From: Colletotrichum lupini
Lineage: Eukaryota > Ascomycota > Sordariomycetes > Glomerellales > Glomerellaceae
Direction: 5' to 3'
Length of the DNA: 64,000 nucleotides
Assembly: GCF_023278565.1 (NCBI RefSeq)
Contig: NC_064675.1
Span: forward strand, 3,348,001 to 3,412,000
Positions 44,973 to 56,500 of this stretch are shown in pieces. Under the pieces are notes generated by a model. It had not been told where the DNA came from, made no database searches, and saw nothing but the letters and a program-made list of their open reading frames with translations. The position numbers and the translations under genes were made by a program. The number at the start of each line of letters is the position of its first letter. Within the stretch, counting starts at the first letter, position 1.

Positions 44973-45953
44973 GCTGTCGTCGTTGTGGAGGAAAAGGAAT
45001 ATCAAGAAGAGAGATACATGGGCGAAGGAGGGGTCTGGGAAAGTACAACAATAAAAGATGGCCGCGTCACCGCTGACCTGGTATTAGGATGAAGAAAGAA
45101 GGAATGGAGACGGTTTCAGCGTGTCGCGCGAGACGCTGTCATGACGGACGGTTGCTTGTTGTTGAGCTTGTTTGCGCAAAGAAGCAGGTGGTCGTGAAAA
45201 AGATTCTGAAGTGACGGAGCAGTTTGAGGTGGACGAGGCGCGGGAAGGGCCAGAAAAAGAGTGGGACGCGTGGGCGGTGACTGACCAACCAGGTGCGCTC
45301 ATTCACCTTCCCCGGCCTGCTGGTTTTACAGTGTTTTACAGCACCTTGGTCCGTACCTTGTCTGCTTGATCCAGCCACCAGGTCTGCTGTGCAGCGTTGG
45401 TCTGCCCACTGCCTGATCGGTCGGTGCATTACTCGCCCACTGGCCAATTGCACCTATGCATCCGGCACTCTAGGAATGGCAGCATGGGGTGATGCAAATC
45501 CCTAGTCATTATCATCAACGCCTCGGAGCATCCAAAGCGTCTAGAGGGTGTCGTAAATCTTCTTGAACGTATGAAATTCCGTCTACATAGTGCACTACGA
45601 AGCATCAGCTCCCAACCGATCCGCGACCCTTCCCAATGTCTTCTTCTGCGAACTTTGCCAGCACAAGTAGAACCATTGTACACCACGACGGAGGAGTCGG
45701 CGTGTGAAGTGGTGCAAAGCGACTGTGTCTGATTTTCGACTCATGACGAACTTCCCATTTACTGCCGGATGGACGCTCCCATAAATGAAACCCTATAGCA
45801 GAAATGCAGCGCATAAAAACTGATCGACTCCAAAATGATGAAGGGGGAGGTTGGGAAAACGGCCCAAAAAAAGGAATCCCTCCTTTGCAAAAAAACGATA
45901 ATCATCCTTTCTCGAGATGTTACACAAACACGCGATTTCCCCATTCTACAACT
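44973..45953. other. Intergenic, about 1 kb, no gene seen
   Basis: Upstream of the RING gene and downstream of the Rab5 gene, both on the minus strand. Confidence 0.45.
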
Positions 45954-46816
45954 TTAACAGGCACATCCCTCCTTCGCCGCCGCATCCCTCGAGCCCGTGA
46001 GGTTGACCCGTTGCTGGTCCTCTGCGCCGCGGCTCACGGCGTGCGATGCGCCCGGACCCCGCGCGCTCTTCAACGACGTCTCGGGGATGGCGTTGGCGAT
46101 GGCCGTGAAGACCTCGGTGACGTTGTGGCCCGTCTTGGCACTGGTCTCGAAGAAGAGCAGGCTCTCCTCCTCGGCATACGTCTTGGCCTCCTCCATCGAA
46201 ACCTTCCTAGCGTCGCCAGAGTCCTCTCCGTCGGCCTCCTCGTTGTCGCCGGCGGATCCGGTCTCGGCGTCGTTTGTCAGATCGAGCTTGTTGCCGACGA
46301 GGGCGATGACGATGCCCGGAGAGGCCTGTCGTTGAAGTTCCGCCACCCAGTGCTTGGCCTTGACGAGTGAGGTGGGCTTCGTGAGGTCGTAGACGACGAG
46401 GGCGGCCTGGGCGTTGCGATAGTACATGGGCGCCAGCGAGGCGAAGCGCTCCTGGCCGGCGGTATCCCAGATCTCGAACTTGATTGTCCGGGTCGGAAGG
46501 TTGCACTTTTGTGTTAAGAAGGCGGCTGCAAGGGGGCGAGAGGAGTGGACAGGTTAGCTCTTTTTCGCTCTCAAACAGACTGGTCTTGTCTGCGATGGCA
46601 ACGGCAGCGGTTCGTACCTCCGATGGTGGGCTCCTTATTTTCCTGGAAATCGTTGTTGACGAAGCGCAAGACAAGCGACGACTGCGATACTGTTTAGTAA
46701 GGAGCTCTGATGTTGGGTTCGGATGGTGGTGGCCGCACCTTTCCTACGGCAGCTTCACCGAGCAGGACCAGCTTGACGCTGCTGCTCGGCTTCGGGGCAC
46801 CGCCGGATCCGTCCAT
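45954..46816 (-). CDS. Rab5-family GTPase (Ypt5/Vps21-like)
   Basis: Early-endosome GTPase controlling homotypic fusion and cargo entry. Exons 46816-46739, 46681-46618 and 46525-45954 give 237 residues. Motifs: GEAAVGKSS, effector region [18 protein letters not shown] (typical of Rab5), [14 protein letters not shown] and ETSAK. It ends GCAC, a CXC-type double geranylgeranylation signal. An acidic Gly/Asp/Glu-rich insert of about 20 residues ([20 protein letters not shown]) follows NKLDL. The third exon boundary falls in GGA|GCC, using a ttgcag acceptor. It is divergent from KRI1 with about 600 bp between start codons. Confidence 0.93.
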
Positions 46817-47414
46817 CTTGTTCTCGGTAGTTCAGGTCGATAACGACAGCCGGGTACGTTTTTTCTTTTAAGGTGTTCTTGCGATTCGAACCGTGGGGAA
46901 ATGATGCCAAGTTTCGGTTCGGATGGAATCAGGGACGCACGAAAGTTGTAAGTTGCTGCCTTCGCGATGGGTGTGGGGGTGGTTGGATGGTTTTCGTAGC
47001 GGTAGGTAGGACAGCAGCTTGGTCACTGAAACGACGGGTGTGGTGAGGCGCAACAATGACGAAGCGCCCCCCGGCACCGCTGGCCAATGCTCTCTCCCTC
47101 GCACCTTCAGCTTCACCTGGCACGCCTGGCAGTAAGGTAACCTGAGTTAGAGGGGCGGCGGAGAATCGATACGCCGGTGTCCGCATCCATGGGCAGGCCC
47201 CGCCAAGATTCCCACCCTGTGCAGGGGTCCTTCAAACAGCCTGCAGCAGCTTGCTGGGCTAAGCGGCAGAAAAAAAAAAAAGTTGCTTGACCACCTTTGA
47301 GATCTTCGATTGGAGGGTCCCATCCCGCGGCTTGCAGGATTTCGCTTCCTACTCATTTGCGACGAAGTGTTTTGCACATAGACTTTCTACTTCAGGGGAA
47401 GCAACTTTGTCAAG
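46817..47414. promoter_or_regulatory. Divergent promoter of Rab5 gene and KRI1
   Basis: 598 bp between the two start codons. Contains pyrimidine tracts and an A run near 47269-47280; no further gene. Confidence 0.5.
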
Positions 47415-49626
47415 ATGGCACCGGAAACCAAGAAGGACAAGGCTCCTAAGAAGGTCAACCTGTTGGACGACAGCGACTCGGACAGCGAAGATGGAGGGGC
47501 AGACATCGCGGCGCCGACGCTGAAGGTCAACGAGGAGTACGCCAAGCGCTTCGAGCACAACAAAAAGCGCGAGGAGATGCACAGACGTATGTTCAACCCA
47601 ATTGTTTCTGTTTCTGGGATATCATGAGGAGCAGCATTCTAACAATAGCGGCTATCACACAGTCGAGGAAAAGTTCAAGAAGCCCGGCAAAGGCAAGCAG
47701 GCCGGCGACGACTCCGACTCTGACGGCGACTCGTCCTCCTCAGACGAGACCGAAGACGAAGAAGGCTTCCTCGCGACGGAGGACCTGGACGCCCAGATCT
47801 CCGCCACCCTCAGCGCGATCAAGAACAAGGACCCCCGCGTCCTCGACAAGAACTTTTCCTTCTTCCCAGAGGCTGCCGCCGGCGCCGCCGGTGCCGCCGG
47901 TGCCGCCGGCGAGGCCACGCTCTCCAAGACGAAGAAGGAGAAGCCCATGTTCCTCAAGGACTACCACCGCGAAAAGATCCTCGCAGGCGGCGTCGGCGCC
48001 TCGGACGACGAGGACGACGACGCACCCGCCCCGCCGCAGACGTACAACCAGGAGCAGGACGCCCTCAAGAAGTCCATCATCTCGGAGATCAACAAGGCGG
48101 CCGACGGCGGGCCCGAAGACGACGACGAGGGCGAGGACTTTGTCAAGCGGAAACCGGGACAAAAGGTCGCCAAGGTGGCAGACGGCCCCGCCGTCGACGG
48201 CGTGCACCCGGCCCGCGCGGCGCAGGTGAACAAGAAGACCAAGAAGCAAATCACCGAAGACGACATCAAAAACGCCGACCGCGACCCGGAGCTCTTCCTG
48301 TCAAACTTCATGGCGGCCCGCGCCTGGACCGAGGGCGGCGAACACAACTGGAAGGCCTTCGACTCGGACGAGGGCGAGGGCGACGAGGGCGAGCTCTACG
48401 ACAAGTTCGAGGAGGCCTACAACCTCCGCTTCGAGGACCCGGCCAAATCGAACGCCGCGCTCAAGACGTACTCGCGCGAGATTGTCAGCGCCCGCTCCGT
48501 CCGCAAAGAGGCCGCCACGTCGCGCCGCAAGCAGCGCGACGCCGAGCGCGAGAGGAAGGAGGCCGAGAAGGCGGAGCGCAGAGAAGAAAAGGCCAGGCTG
48601 CGCAGGCTCAAGCTCGAGGAGGCCGAGGAGAAGCTCAAGAAGATCAAGCACGCCGCCGGGCTGCGGGGCGAGGAGCTCAAGGACGACGAGTGGCTGCGCT
48701 TCCTGAACGACGCGTGGGACGACGACCGGTGGGAGGGCGAGATGAAGCGCCGGTTCGGCGAGGCGTACTACGCCGAGGTCGAGGGCGGCGCCGAGTCGGA
48801 CGACGACGAGGACGCGGCGGAAGACGGCAAGACGAAGAAGAAGAAGAGCAAGCCCAGGAAGCCCAAGTGGGACGACGACATCGACATCAACGACATCATC
48901 CCCGACTTCAAGGACGACGCGGAAAACCCGCAAATCACGCTCTCCGACGACGAAGGAGCAGCAGCAGCAGCCTCAGACGACGACGCAGCCTCAGACTCGG
49001 ACTCCCGCCCCTCCAAAAAGCGCAAAACCACAAAAGACGTCAAAAAAGACCGCCTCTCGGCCAAGAAGGCAGCAAAGCTCCAGCGCGCCAAGCTCGAAGC
49101 CCTCGTCGACGCCAAAATGGACCTCGACGTGGACGTCCCAGGCGCATCCTCCTCCCACAAGTCCGCCACCGAAGCCGCGGCCGCCAACGAGGTCCCCGCC
49201 TTCCGCTACCGCGAGACCTCCCCGCAGGCCTTCGGCATGACGGCCCGCGACATCCTCCTCGCGCCCTCGGACGCGGCGCTCAACAGCTTCGCCGGCCTCA
49301 AGAAGCTCGCCACCTTCCGCGACCAGGACAAGAAGCGCAAGGACAAGAAGCGGCTGGGCAAGAAGGCGAGGCTCAGGCAGTGGCGGCGGGAGCACTTCGG
49401 GGAGGAGTACGAGAGGACGGGGCCGACGTTCGGGCTGGAGGACGCGGAGGTCAAGGAGAAGAAGGGGCGCAAGAGGGGTGCGAAGCGCGCCGCGCAGGAG
49501 AAGCGCGAGGGCGGTGGGGAGGGAGACGAGGACGTCGAGGATGGCGGTGCCGCGCTTGACGGCGGGAAGAAGCGGAAGAGGTCTAGGGGGAAGAAGAAGG
49601 CTGACGAGAGTGTTGCCGCGGAGTGA
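47415..49626 (+). CDS. KRI1: Ribosome biogenesis protein Kri1
   Basis: Nucleolar factor that works with Krr1 in 40S subunit assembly. Exons 47415-47586 and 47663-49626 give 711 residues. The start is charged with a Ser/Asp run (LLDDSDSDSED). Family marks include FLKDYHREKILAGG, ELFLSNFMAARAW, the Kri1 core FLNDAWDDDRWEGEMK and KPKWDDDIDINDIIPDF, and the C-terminal domain FRYRETSPQAFGMTARDILL through KKARLRQWRREHFGEEYE. The tail is Lys/Arg-rich with likely nuclear or nucleolar targeting. A short Ala/Gly repeat (AAAGAAGAAGAAG) near residue 130 is encoded by GCCGGC-type codons and probably varies in length. Confidence 0.95.
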
Positions 49627-50130
49627 GTAGAGGAGAGGAAGAAACTTGTGGTGTTGTTTCATGTCGTTGTTTGCATAGAAAGGATTCGTTCGGGTACAGA
49701 AAAGAGAAAAGTAGTAGTAGTAGTTCATTTAGACCACAACGATACCATGTACAGATTTGGATCTCCCGGTTGTAAGTTTCACACCAAAAGTTATCTAGTT
49801 GAGGGGGGACATTATAGTTTGCAGATATTTTCCTTGATATTTTTGCATCAAGAGTTTCGGTGGTGGTATCTCACAAGAAGAAAATGTGCAAGAATCAATC
49901 GCTAGCCAAGACCGCATGAGATTTTGTCTCCTCCCCCCCCCCCCCCCCCCCCCCCTTCTCCCCGTCCATGTTCCCGTGCCATGCCATGCCCATCCGTCTT
50001 TTTTTTCCCTTCATATACGTCATAAATTTGGAAAAAGAAAATGGAGAAGACGATTCTCCGAGACAAGATGTACAATGCAAAGTTAATACAATGCTTCAGA
50101 GGGTTGACAAGACACCTTCTACAACAAAGC
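49627..50130. other. Convergent intergenic region with C tract
   Basis: Separates KRI1 from the transcription-factor gene. It contains an uninterrupted run of about 23 C at 49933-49955, likely prone to length change or sequencing error. No gene. Confidence 0.6.
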
Positions 50131-53100
50131 TCATCGCGCTCCGTGATGCAACCCGCTGCCAAACATGTTGCCGAACCCGTCAATATTCATACCCATGTCC
50201 TGCCCGATCTCCGGCGGCTCCATGTTGAACGGCATGAACCACGCCGTCGACGCCTCCTGGCCTCCGAACCCCATACCCTCCCCGTGTCCGTGGCCGGGCC
50301 CGCCCATGCCATTGGGACCGCCGCGCGAGGGACGCGAGCGGGCCCCGTCTCTGTGCGCTCTCGGTGCGCTGTGGGCGCTACTCGGCATGCCGTCCCAGTC
50401 GATGCCGTCAAAGTGGCTCATGTTGCCCTGTTCCATGGAGTACCCGCCAAACACGAGCTGCCGGTCCAGGGGCTGCAAGATGCCGTTCTGTTGATTCATC
50501 GACATGTTGAGCAAGTCGGGAGAGAAGAATGACGGTGTGCCCGGGTGGTGGTGCCCGTACTGGCTGACGGCGATGGGACTGATGGGAGATAGGGCGTGGT
50601 AGTTGGAGCCTTGCGAATGCGGCACGGTCAGGGGATTGAAGCTGGTCGGTCCGCTTGTCTGGCCGCCGAGCGAGCCTTGCTGCATGCCTCTCTGTTGTCG
50701 CATGCGGGCACTCAGTTGCTCTTGCGCCGTGGCAGCAACGTTCTCGGTGGAGAGTGGTTCCAGTTGGCTTCCATCTGCTCGCATGCCCGGAGTGCCGAGT
50801 TTCTTCCCGACGAAAGACTTGCGCTTGAGCGGGTTTGGCCTTGACGAATTGCCTTCTGTGCTGCGAGGTGGCGACAAACTCGTAAAGTATTCCTCCACGG
50901 TGTGTAATTCTGGCTTCTGCTCCAACACGGCGTCGTCGCCCTTCTCCTTCTTCTTCGTAGATGCTGGGTCGGAAAAGTCGGATTGTGAAACGCCGTGGGG
51001 ATATCGGTCGAACCAGTCGCCGTACTGGAAGATGGGGGAAGCCGTTGACGTCTCCTTTGCCGAATTGCCCTGTCTGGCGGCATCGGCGTATGTCCTGTAT
51101 TGCTCACGGAGGTTCTCAGACATGTAGTGGAACATGCCCCAATACCTCTTCATCTTTGAAAGAAACTTGACATTGGTCGCCAGGTTTCGTTTCGACGCTG
51201 CCTCGACAGCAGGATTGCCAGAGAAGATGCCGAGTATGTGGATCGTCCCAGACGAAAAGGCGCAATAGCCGACAAAGGGGGCAGTCACCATGTGAGACTC
51301 GGCGTCTTTGAGAACCTCGGAAATCCTGTTGGCGGCTGCAAACGTCTTGTCGCCTGCCTTGGCGACAAACTCCCGAGGAACGCCTTGAGCAGCGGGGCTG
51401 TTTGGCGTTGAAACGGCAACTCGGTTGAGGAAGAGAACGTTTTGCTGCATCGCGATGTGGAGGAACAAGAATTGGTTCGCCATCTTTTCCGTATCGTGGA
51501 GCGCGACGTTCTCGGGTGAGTAACGAAGAAATTCTGGGAGGTTGTCGAGCAGGTCTTCGGACTGCTGCAACAACTTGGTGTACTCGGATTCGGGGCTCCA
51601 GATGGGATGGGGGTCGAGCTCCTTTCCTCCTTGGTTCAGATAGTTGATGACTCTACCCCAGAGAGAGATGGTCTTGATCATGTGAGCGGCAACGCCCATG
51701 TTCTCTTTCGCATCGGCCATTTGACCATCCTCAGCAGACACGGGATGAGGGACCTTGCCCTTGAGGGTTTCCGTCGGGGCTGGCATATCGAGCTGGAAGT
51801 ATTTTTCTTTGATCGGTAGCGGAATTTCAATCGTCTCTTCCCTCACAAAGGTAGGTCGTTCGGTACCGGAGGAGTTGAACCGGTCCATGAGAAAGCATGC
51901 CCACATTGTCCGGCGCCGGATCTCGCGGTCGATGAAACTCAGCTGCGATGCTCCGCTGCGATTCAGGGGATCGTGGTCCAAGTCTTTGTGAAGTTGTAGA
52001 GCAAAGGCCATGCGGATTGCTTGGCCTCCTAAAGCCCAGCTCCTACCGCCATGGCACGTCCCAAACTCGTGAAGGCCGAGGATAAGTAGACACGTCAGGA
52101 TCGTGATGTTGGGCCACTCATATCGCCTGGTGCAGATGTCCCGGGCATGCGACGCCCACTCCTCGCCACGGAGAAAGTTTGGTGATGAGTTGTTGAGTTT
52201 CGGGTGGCTGGAAAAGCGGGCGGCTATCGCGCAAACGGACAGTACGAGTACTGGCGGAAGCGTGCCAGCTCTGCGTGTCCAAAGTCAGCAGTTGAATCAT
52301 GAGTACATTCTCACGAGAGAAGACATACCTGAGTTTTCTCATGTAGCTGGGCTTGTGGAGCAGGTGGTATGCTTGGCCGTAAATGTTCTCGAAAAATACC
52401 TCGGCTAAATGTTCCTGGATTTCCTTGGACGGAAGTGCATCGAGCCCCTCCAGGAAGAGCTTGTTCTCCTCCGCTTCCTGCGCTTGCAACGACAAGTTCT
52501 TGTTTGGCGTTTCAATTCTTGTCTTGGCCGGCGCTTTTGCCCAGTGGTCGAGATCCTGACCAAATGCTTCGTCGGCAACTCGCTTCTTAGAGTTGGCTTT
52601 AGCTGCGGGGAGTGATCCCGGAATTGCCGGTTTAACCACGGCTCGGGTCAGCGAGGCCGCATTGGAGTCTTGTTCGTTTTTCGGCACAATTTTGATGATG
52701 CGCTCCTCCATGCGCTTCAGTCGCTTGTCCAACATGGCCATGTAGTCGGTCCTGGGCGCGGCTTTCCTGGTTGTCACCTTGTACACACAGGGAATCCGTG
52801 ATCGAAGGCAATGCTTGCACGCCGGCTTTTCTCCCGAGCATCGAATCTTTTTACGTCGGCATGCGATGCACGCTAGAGGAAGTCGCTTTCGTTCTTTGCC
52901 GGCCTTGGTCTTCAACTCGCTCCATGCGGGCGTCTGGTCTGTCTTGTCGTCCTTGGATTTGCCGCCCAGGTCGGACCCGTTGCCGGCGATTTGCGTAGGT
53001 AGGCCAAACTCATCGGCACCGGCATCCTCGAGTGGATTGTGCTCGGCGTGGCCGCTGTCCTGGCTGCCATCTTCCGAGGTAATGATGCTATGGCGGCGCT

Positions 53101-53500
53101 GGTTCATGGCCTGCGCAAAACCGACAGGCATGACTGTTATTGAGTTTTGGCGGCCACCGATGGAGGAGACGGAGGGGCGATGCGAGGTCGGGAACATGTC
53201 GGCAGCGTGATCTGGTTCGCCGAGGAACATCATTGCGCTTTGGTCGTCCAGCGGGTTCGGTGGGAAAGAAAAGTCGTCGGCAAAATGGGAGGCATCGACG
53301 ACGCTGTGGTTCGCGCTGTTGGACCGCATACCGTCATTTGGGGTTCCAGAGGAGAAGGGTTGGTGGGAGGCTGAGGAAGTGGTTATATGAGAATGAGCGC
53401 CGGGCGAGTCGAGAGCGTGGGCATGAGGGTGCTGCTGCGAATATTCGAGACTGACAGCTCTGAGTTGTTGGCTTTGGAGCTGCTGCAGGCTAGATGACAT
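50131..53500 (-). CDS. Zn2Cys6 transcription factor, large
   Basis: Nuclear regulator of 1103 residues from exons 53500-52329 and 52270-50131, joined in frame through a 58-nt intron. A Gln/His/Ser-rich N-terminus of about 200 residues precedes the binuclear zinc cluster CIACRRKKIRC...CKHC...C at about residues 211-238. It is preceded by a basic stretch and followed by a linker and coiled segment (TDYMAMLDKRLKRMEERII). The fungal-specific middle homology domain spans about residues 360-620, including ILTCLLILGLHEFG and RRTMWACFLMDRFNSS. The C-terminus is Gln/Gly/Met-rich and probably activating. I do not recognise a named orthologue. The upstream region is unusually long and free of genes. Confidence 0.92.
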
Positions 53501-56500
53501 TGCCCTTTGTCATGCACGAATCAAGGGGATGATCAACGGAGAGGCGACAGTGGAAGAAGACGGTGCCGAGCGAGCTGGCAAGCTGGCTCCCCGCACAACG
53601 CCGGCGCTGAGGACGGCGTTCGTCCCTGTCCCTGTTTATGCCTTTGGACCGCGGTCACCGGTGTAAGTGTGAGTTGGAGCAGTGGGGGAAGAGGGTCACA
53701 GCGGTCGCAAGGAAGAGGCACCAGGCGGCGGAAAGACTCTGTGGTGATGGCTGGTATTGATGTCGAGGCCGAGTAATAATCAATCAGGTCGCGTGCGCAC
53801 GTCTTGGCTGTCGGTGATGAAGATGTTGTCGTGCCGTCTAGTGTTCTCGAGAGGATAAGAAGGGGAATGTTCCACAAAGCTGGCGACAGTAGCACAAAGT
53901 TAAGAAAGAACCGGGACTGGAAGGCTGGAAGGGTGGGCGGGGGGCGGAGAGGAGAAGAGGCGTCCGGTCGAGATTTGTCGGAGAAGAGGAACTCTGACTC
54001 GGCCACTCATCGAGCAGCAAATAGAGAATAAAAAAATAAAACAAAAAATCCTCCTACCAGAGACACAGAGGGGCGCAAGACTGGGTCTAGGTCTAGGTCA
54101 AGGTCCAGGTCTACCTAGGTGGTCAAGGGCAAAAAAAACCAAACCAAACCAGCGGAGCAGATTTATGATGCTCACTGCTCAGAGAGGAGAAAGATGGGTG
54201 ATGGGGAATGTCGCCGGCTTGTTCGTGCAGCAAAAACTGGGGTTGGGGAGGGACGGCCGGGCGGGGAGGGGGAGGGGGGGCGTCGCACAGAGAATGGAAG
54301 GATGTAAAGGGGGGGTGTGGTAATCGGCGACCTGTGATTGCTTGGAAGGGCCGCGGATGCACCAATCCAAGTGGGCGCAGCTGTGGAGTTGCAGGTTGCA
54401 GGCGTATACTGCGTAGTCCACTGCCAGGCGCGGGGGGCGTAGGTACACGGCGTGCAGGTGGGAGAAGAGTTGGAGACCTTTTTTTTTTCCCACACTTCTT
54501 CTTGAACTTCTCAGCACCGCTGCACCGCACCTCAACTTGCAGGGGGGGGGGGGGCTCAAGCAATGGGGGATCGGAAGCGTTTTCGGCGGTCAAATTGTGG
54601 GGTGCCGTGGGTGCGTGGATGCTTCGCTGGAACACGGCCGGGGGGAGTTAGGCGGGTGACGCTGTGGCGGTCGTCGAGGTCACTTGAGATGTGCGTCTGT
54701 CGTCTGCGTCTGCTTCTGCGTCCGCTTCTGCTTCTGCGTCTACGCCTGCGCTTTCTTTAGTATCTATCCATAAGGTAGGTATGTAGGTATTTGATTTTTG
54801 CGAAGTGCACACTCAATGCAGCCAAGGTGCTCTCTGTAGGCTCGGCAAGTGCCGCACTCACTCACCTCTGGACTTTCTCTCTCTCCTACCCTCTTCTAAC
54901 CTAGGTATTTCGCATGCGATAGTACTTTGGTGGCGTGTTCAACCGAGGCTTTCCCCGTCTGTCCAATTCGCTGGCAAATAAGGTTCTGCTGTTGTTGCTC
55001 CTTCTGGAATCTGGTCAGGGGATGTCTCTTGGGCCTGCTGCTTGTTGATGCTGACAGAATGCTCACAGCGGTGCTGACTGTTCCAACAATGGGGTCTCGC
55101 TCTCAGGCACGGCCCAAGGAAAGAATAGAGATCCCCGTCGTCCTCCACGGTGGGGCTGTGTGTGTGTCTCTCTCTCTCCAGGTTTGATTGTGGGCTCTCT
55201 TGCCTCGTCTCGTGATTTCCAGATGAGGGACCAGATGCCCAGAAACCTTATGTACACAATAAGGTAATCCAGCCGCAGACCATGTATCTGCACGAACTCA
55301 ACCTCTCTCTGGTAACTCCTCTTGTGGCTTCTCGGGCTGCCCAGGTGTTGTTGCTGTGGAATTGCAGAGTGGAGAGGACGGATACTTTGCCATGTACCAG
55401 CACTAGAGGCTTGCGGTGGCTGTGGCTTTGACCGTGGGAAGGTTTGTTCCGCCCTTTCACACTGAGACTCGGCGACAAAGTGTTGGTTTGGATCAAGTCG
55501 CAAAGGCGAGCTAGCATAACCGAGAACAATAAACTGCAAAAAGTGTGACGTGTGCAAAGATGTGCGGGCGATGCCTTCAAGATCTGCCAAGCTTTTCCAA
55601 GCGCGCAGGAGATATCCGTCACGCCGTACAGAGTAGACGAGGTATCAGTACTCGTCCCAACCCAGTTGAGAGTGGGCGTGGGGCTTTATAAAAATCGTTC
55701 GAGGTTCGGATAGAGAGGCTGCATAAACAGACATAAACACAAAGTCGGAGCCAACTCCATCGAAATACAACGTATCTAAGATGGTACAAACATCATACAG
55801 CCAGAACTGAGCTTCACTTACAAACCACACAACACCTACACTGCCAGCTTCAACAAGCCCAGTCCCTGCAACCCGACTCAGGTGTCTCATATCTTCATAT
55901 GCCTGTATGGAAAGAGGAGGGTTTGGAAGCTCCGGGAGGGTGAACAGGACAAAAGTGGGAGATAGACCGAGGTTCCATATCGAGGTCGGACTTTTTTTTT
56001 TTGCCAGATATGAAGGGCGCGCGGCAACAAAAAAAAGAAAGGCACAACCCAGCTTGTCTCTTCCATAGTAAAAACACGCCCACCACTATGGTGATACCTG
56101 AGAAATAGACTTCCACCGTCAAGTCCCTGAAGTCGGCCTGGACGTTACATTCAGCGGCCCAACGACAATCATGTCTGGTTGTATGATCGATACCACGATT
56201 CACTGTAGCCAACGAACGCATCGATCGGAGTCCATTTGACTCAACGTCCACGGCAAGAGACAGTTGATATCATTGAGCTGTTTGCGATCCTCGTAAGCAC
56301 ACTTGTCGGACCGCGTTCGGTCAGCAGTTAATCCTCCACTCGCCCTCTTCGGCCATGAACAGACCCAAATTGATCCTCGCGTCTCTACGACCCGTCTTCG
56401 ATGGTTGGGTTCTCGCCGACTCTGGTCTAGCACTCTAGATAGCTAGCTAGGGCTGCCCTTGGTCTTTGGTGGTGACCGCTGCAGATGAAAGGTTCTCCAG

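Noticed and set aside
48690..49559. 289-codon Arg-rich frame inside KRI1
   Set aside because: It is a shifted frame of the biased KRI1 coding sequence; the Kri1 frame has all family motifs.
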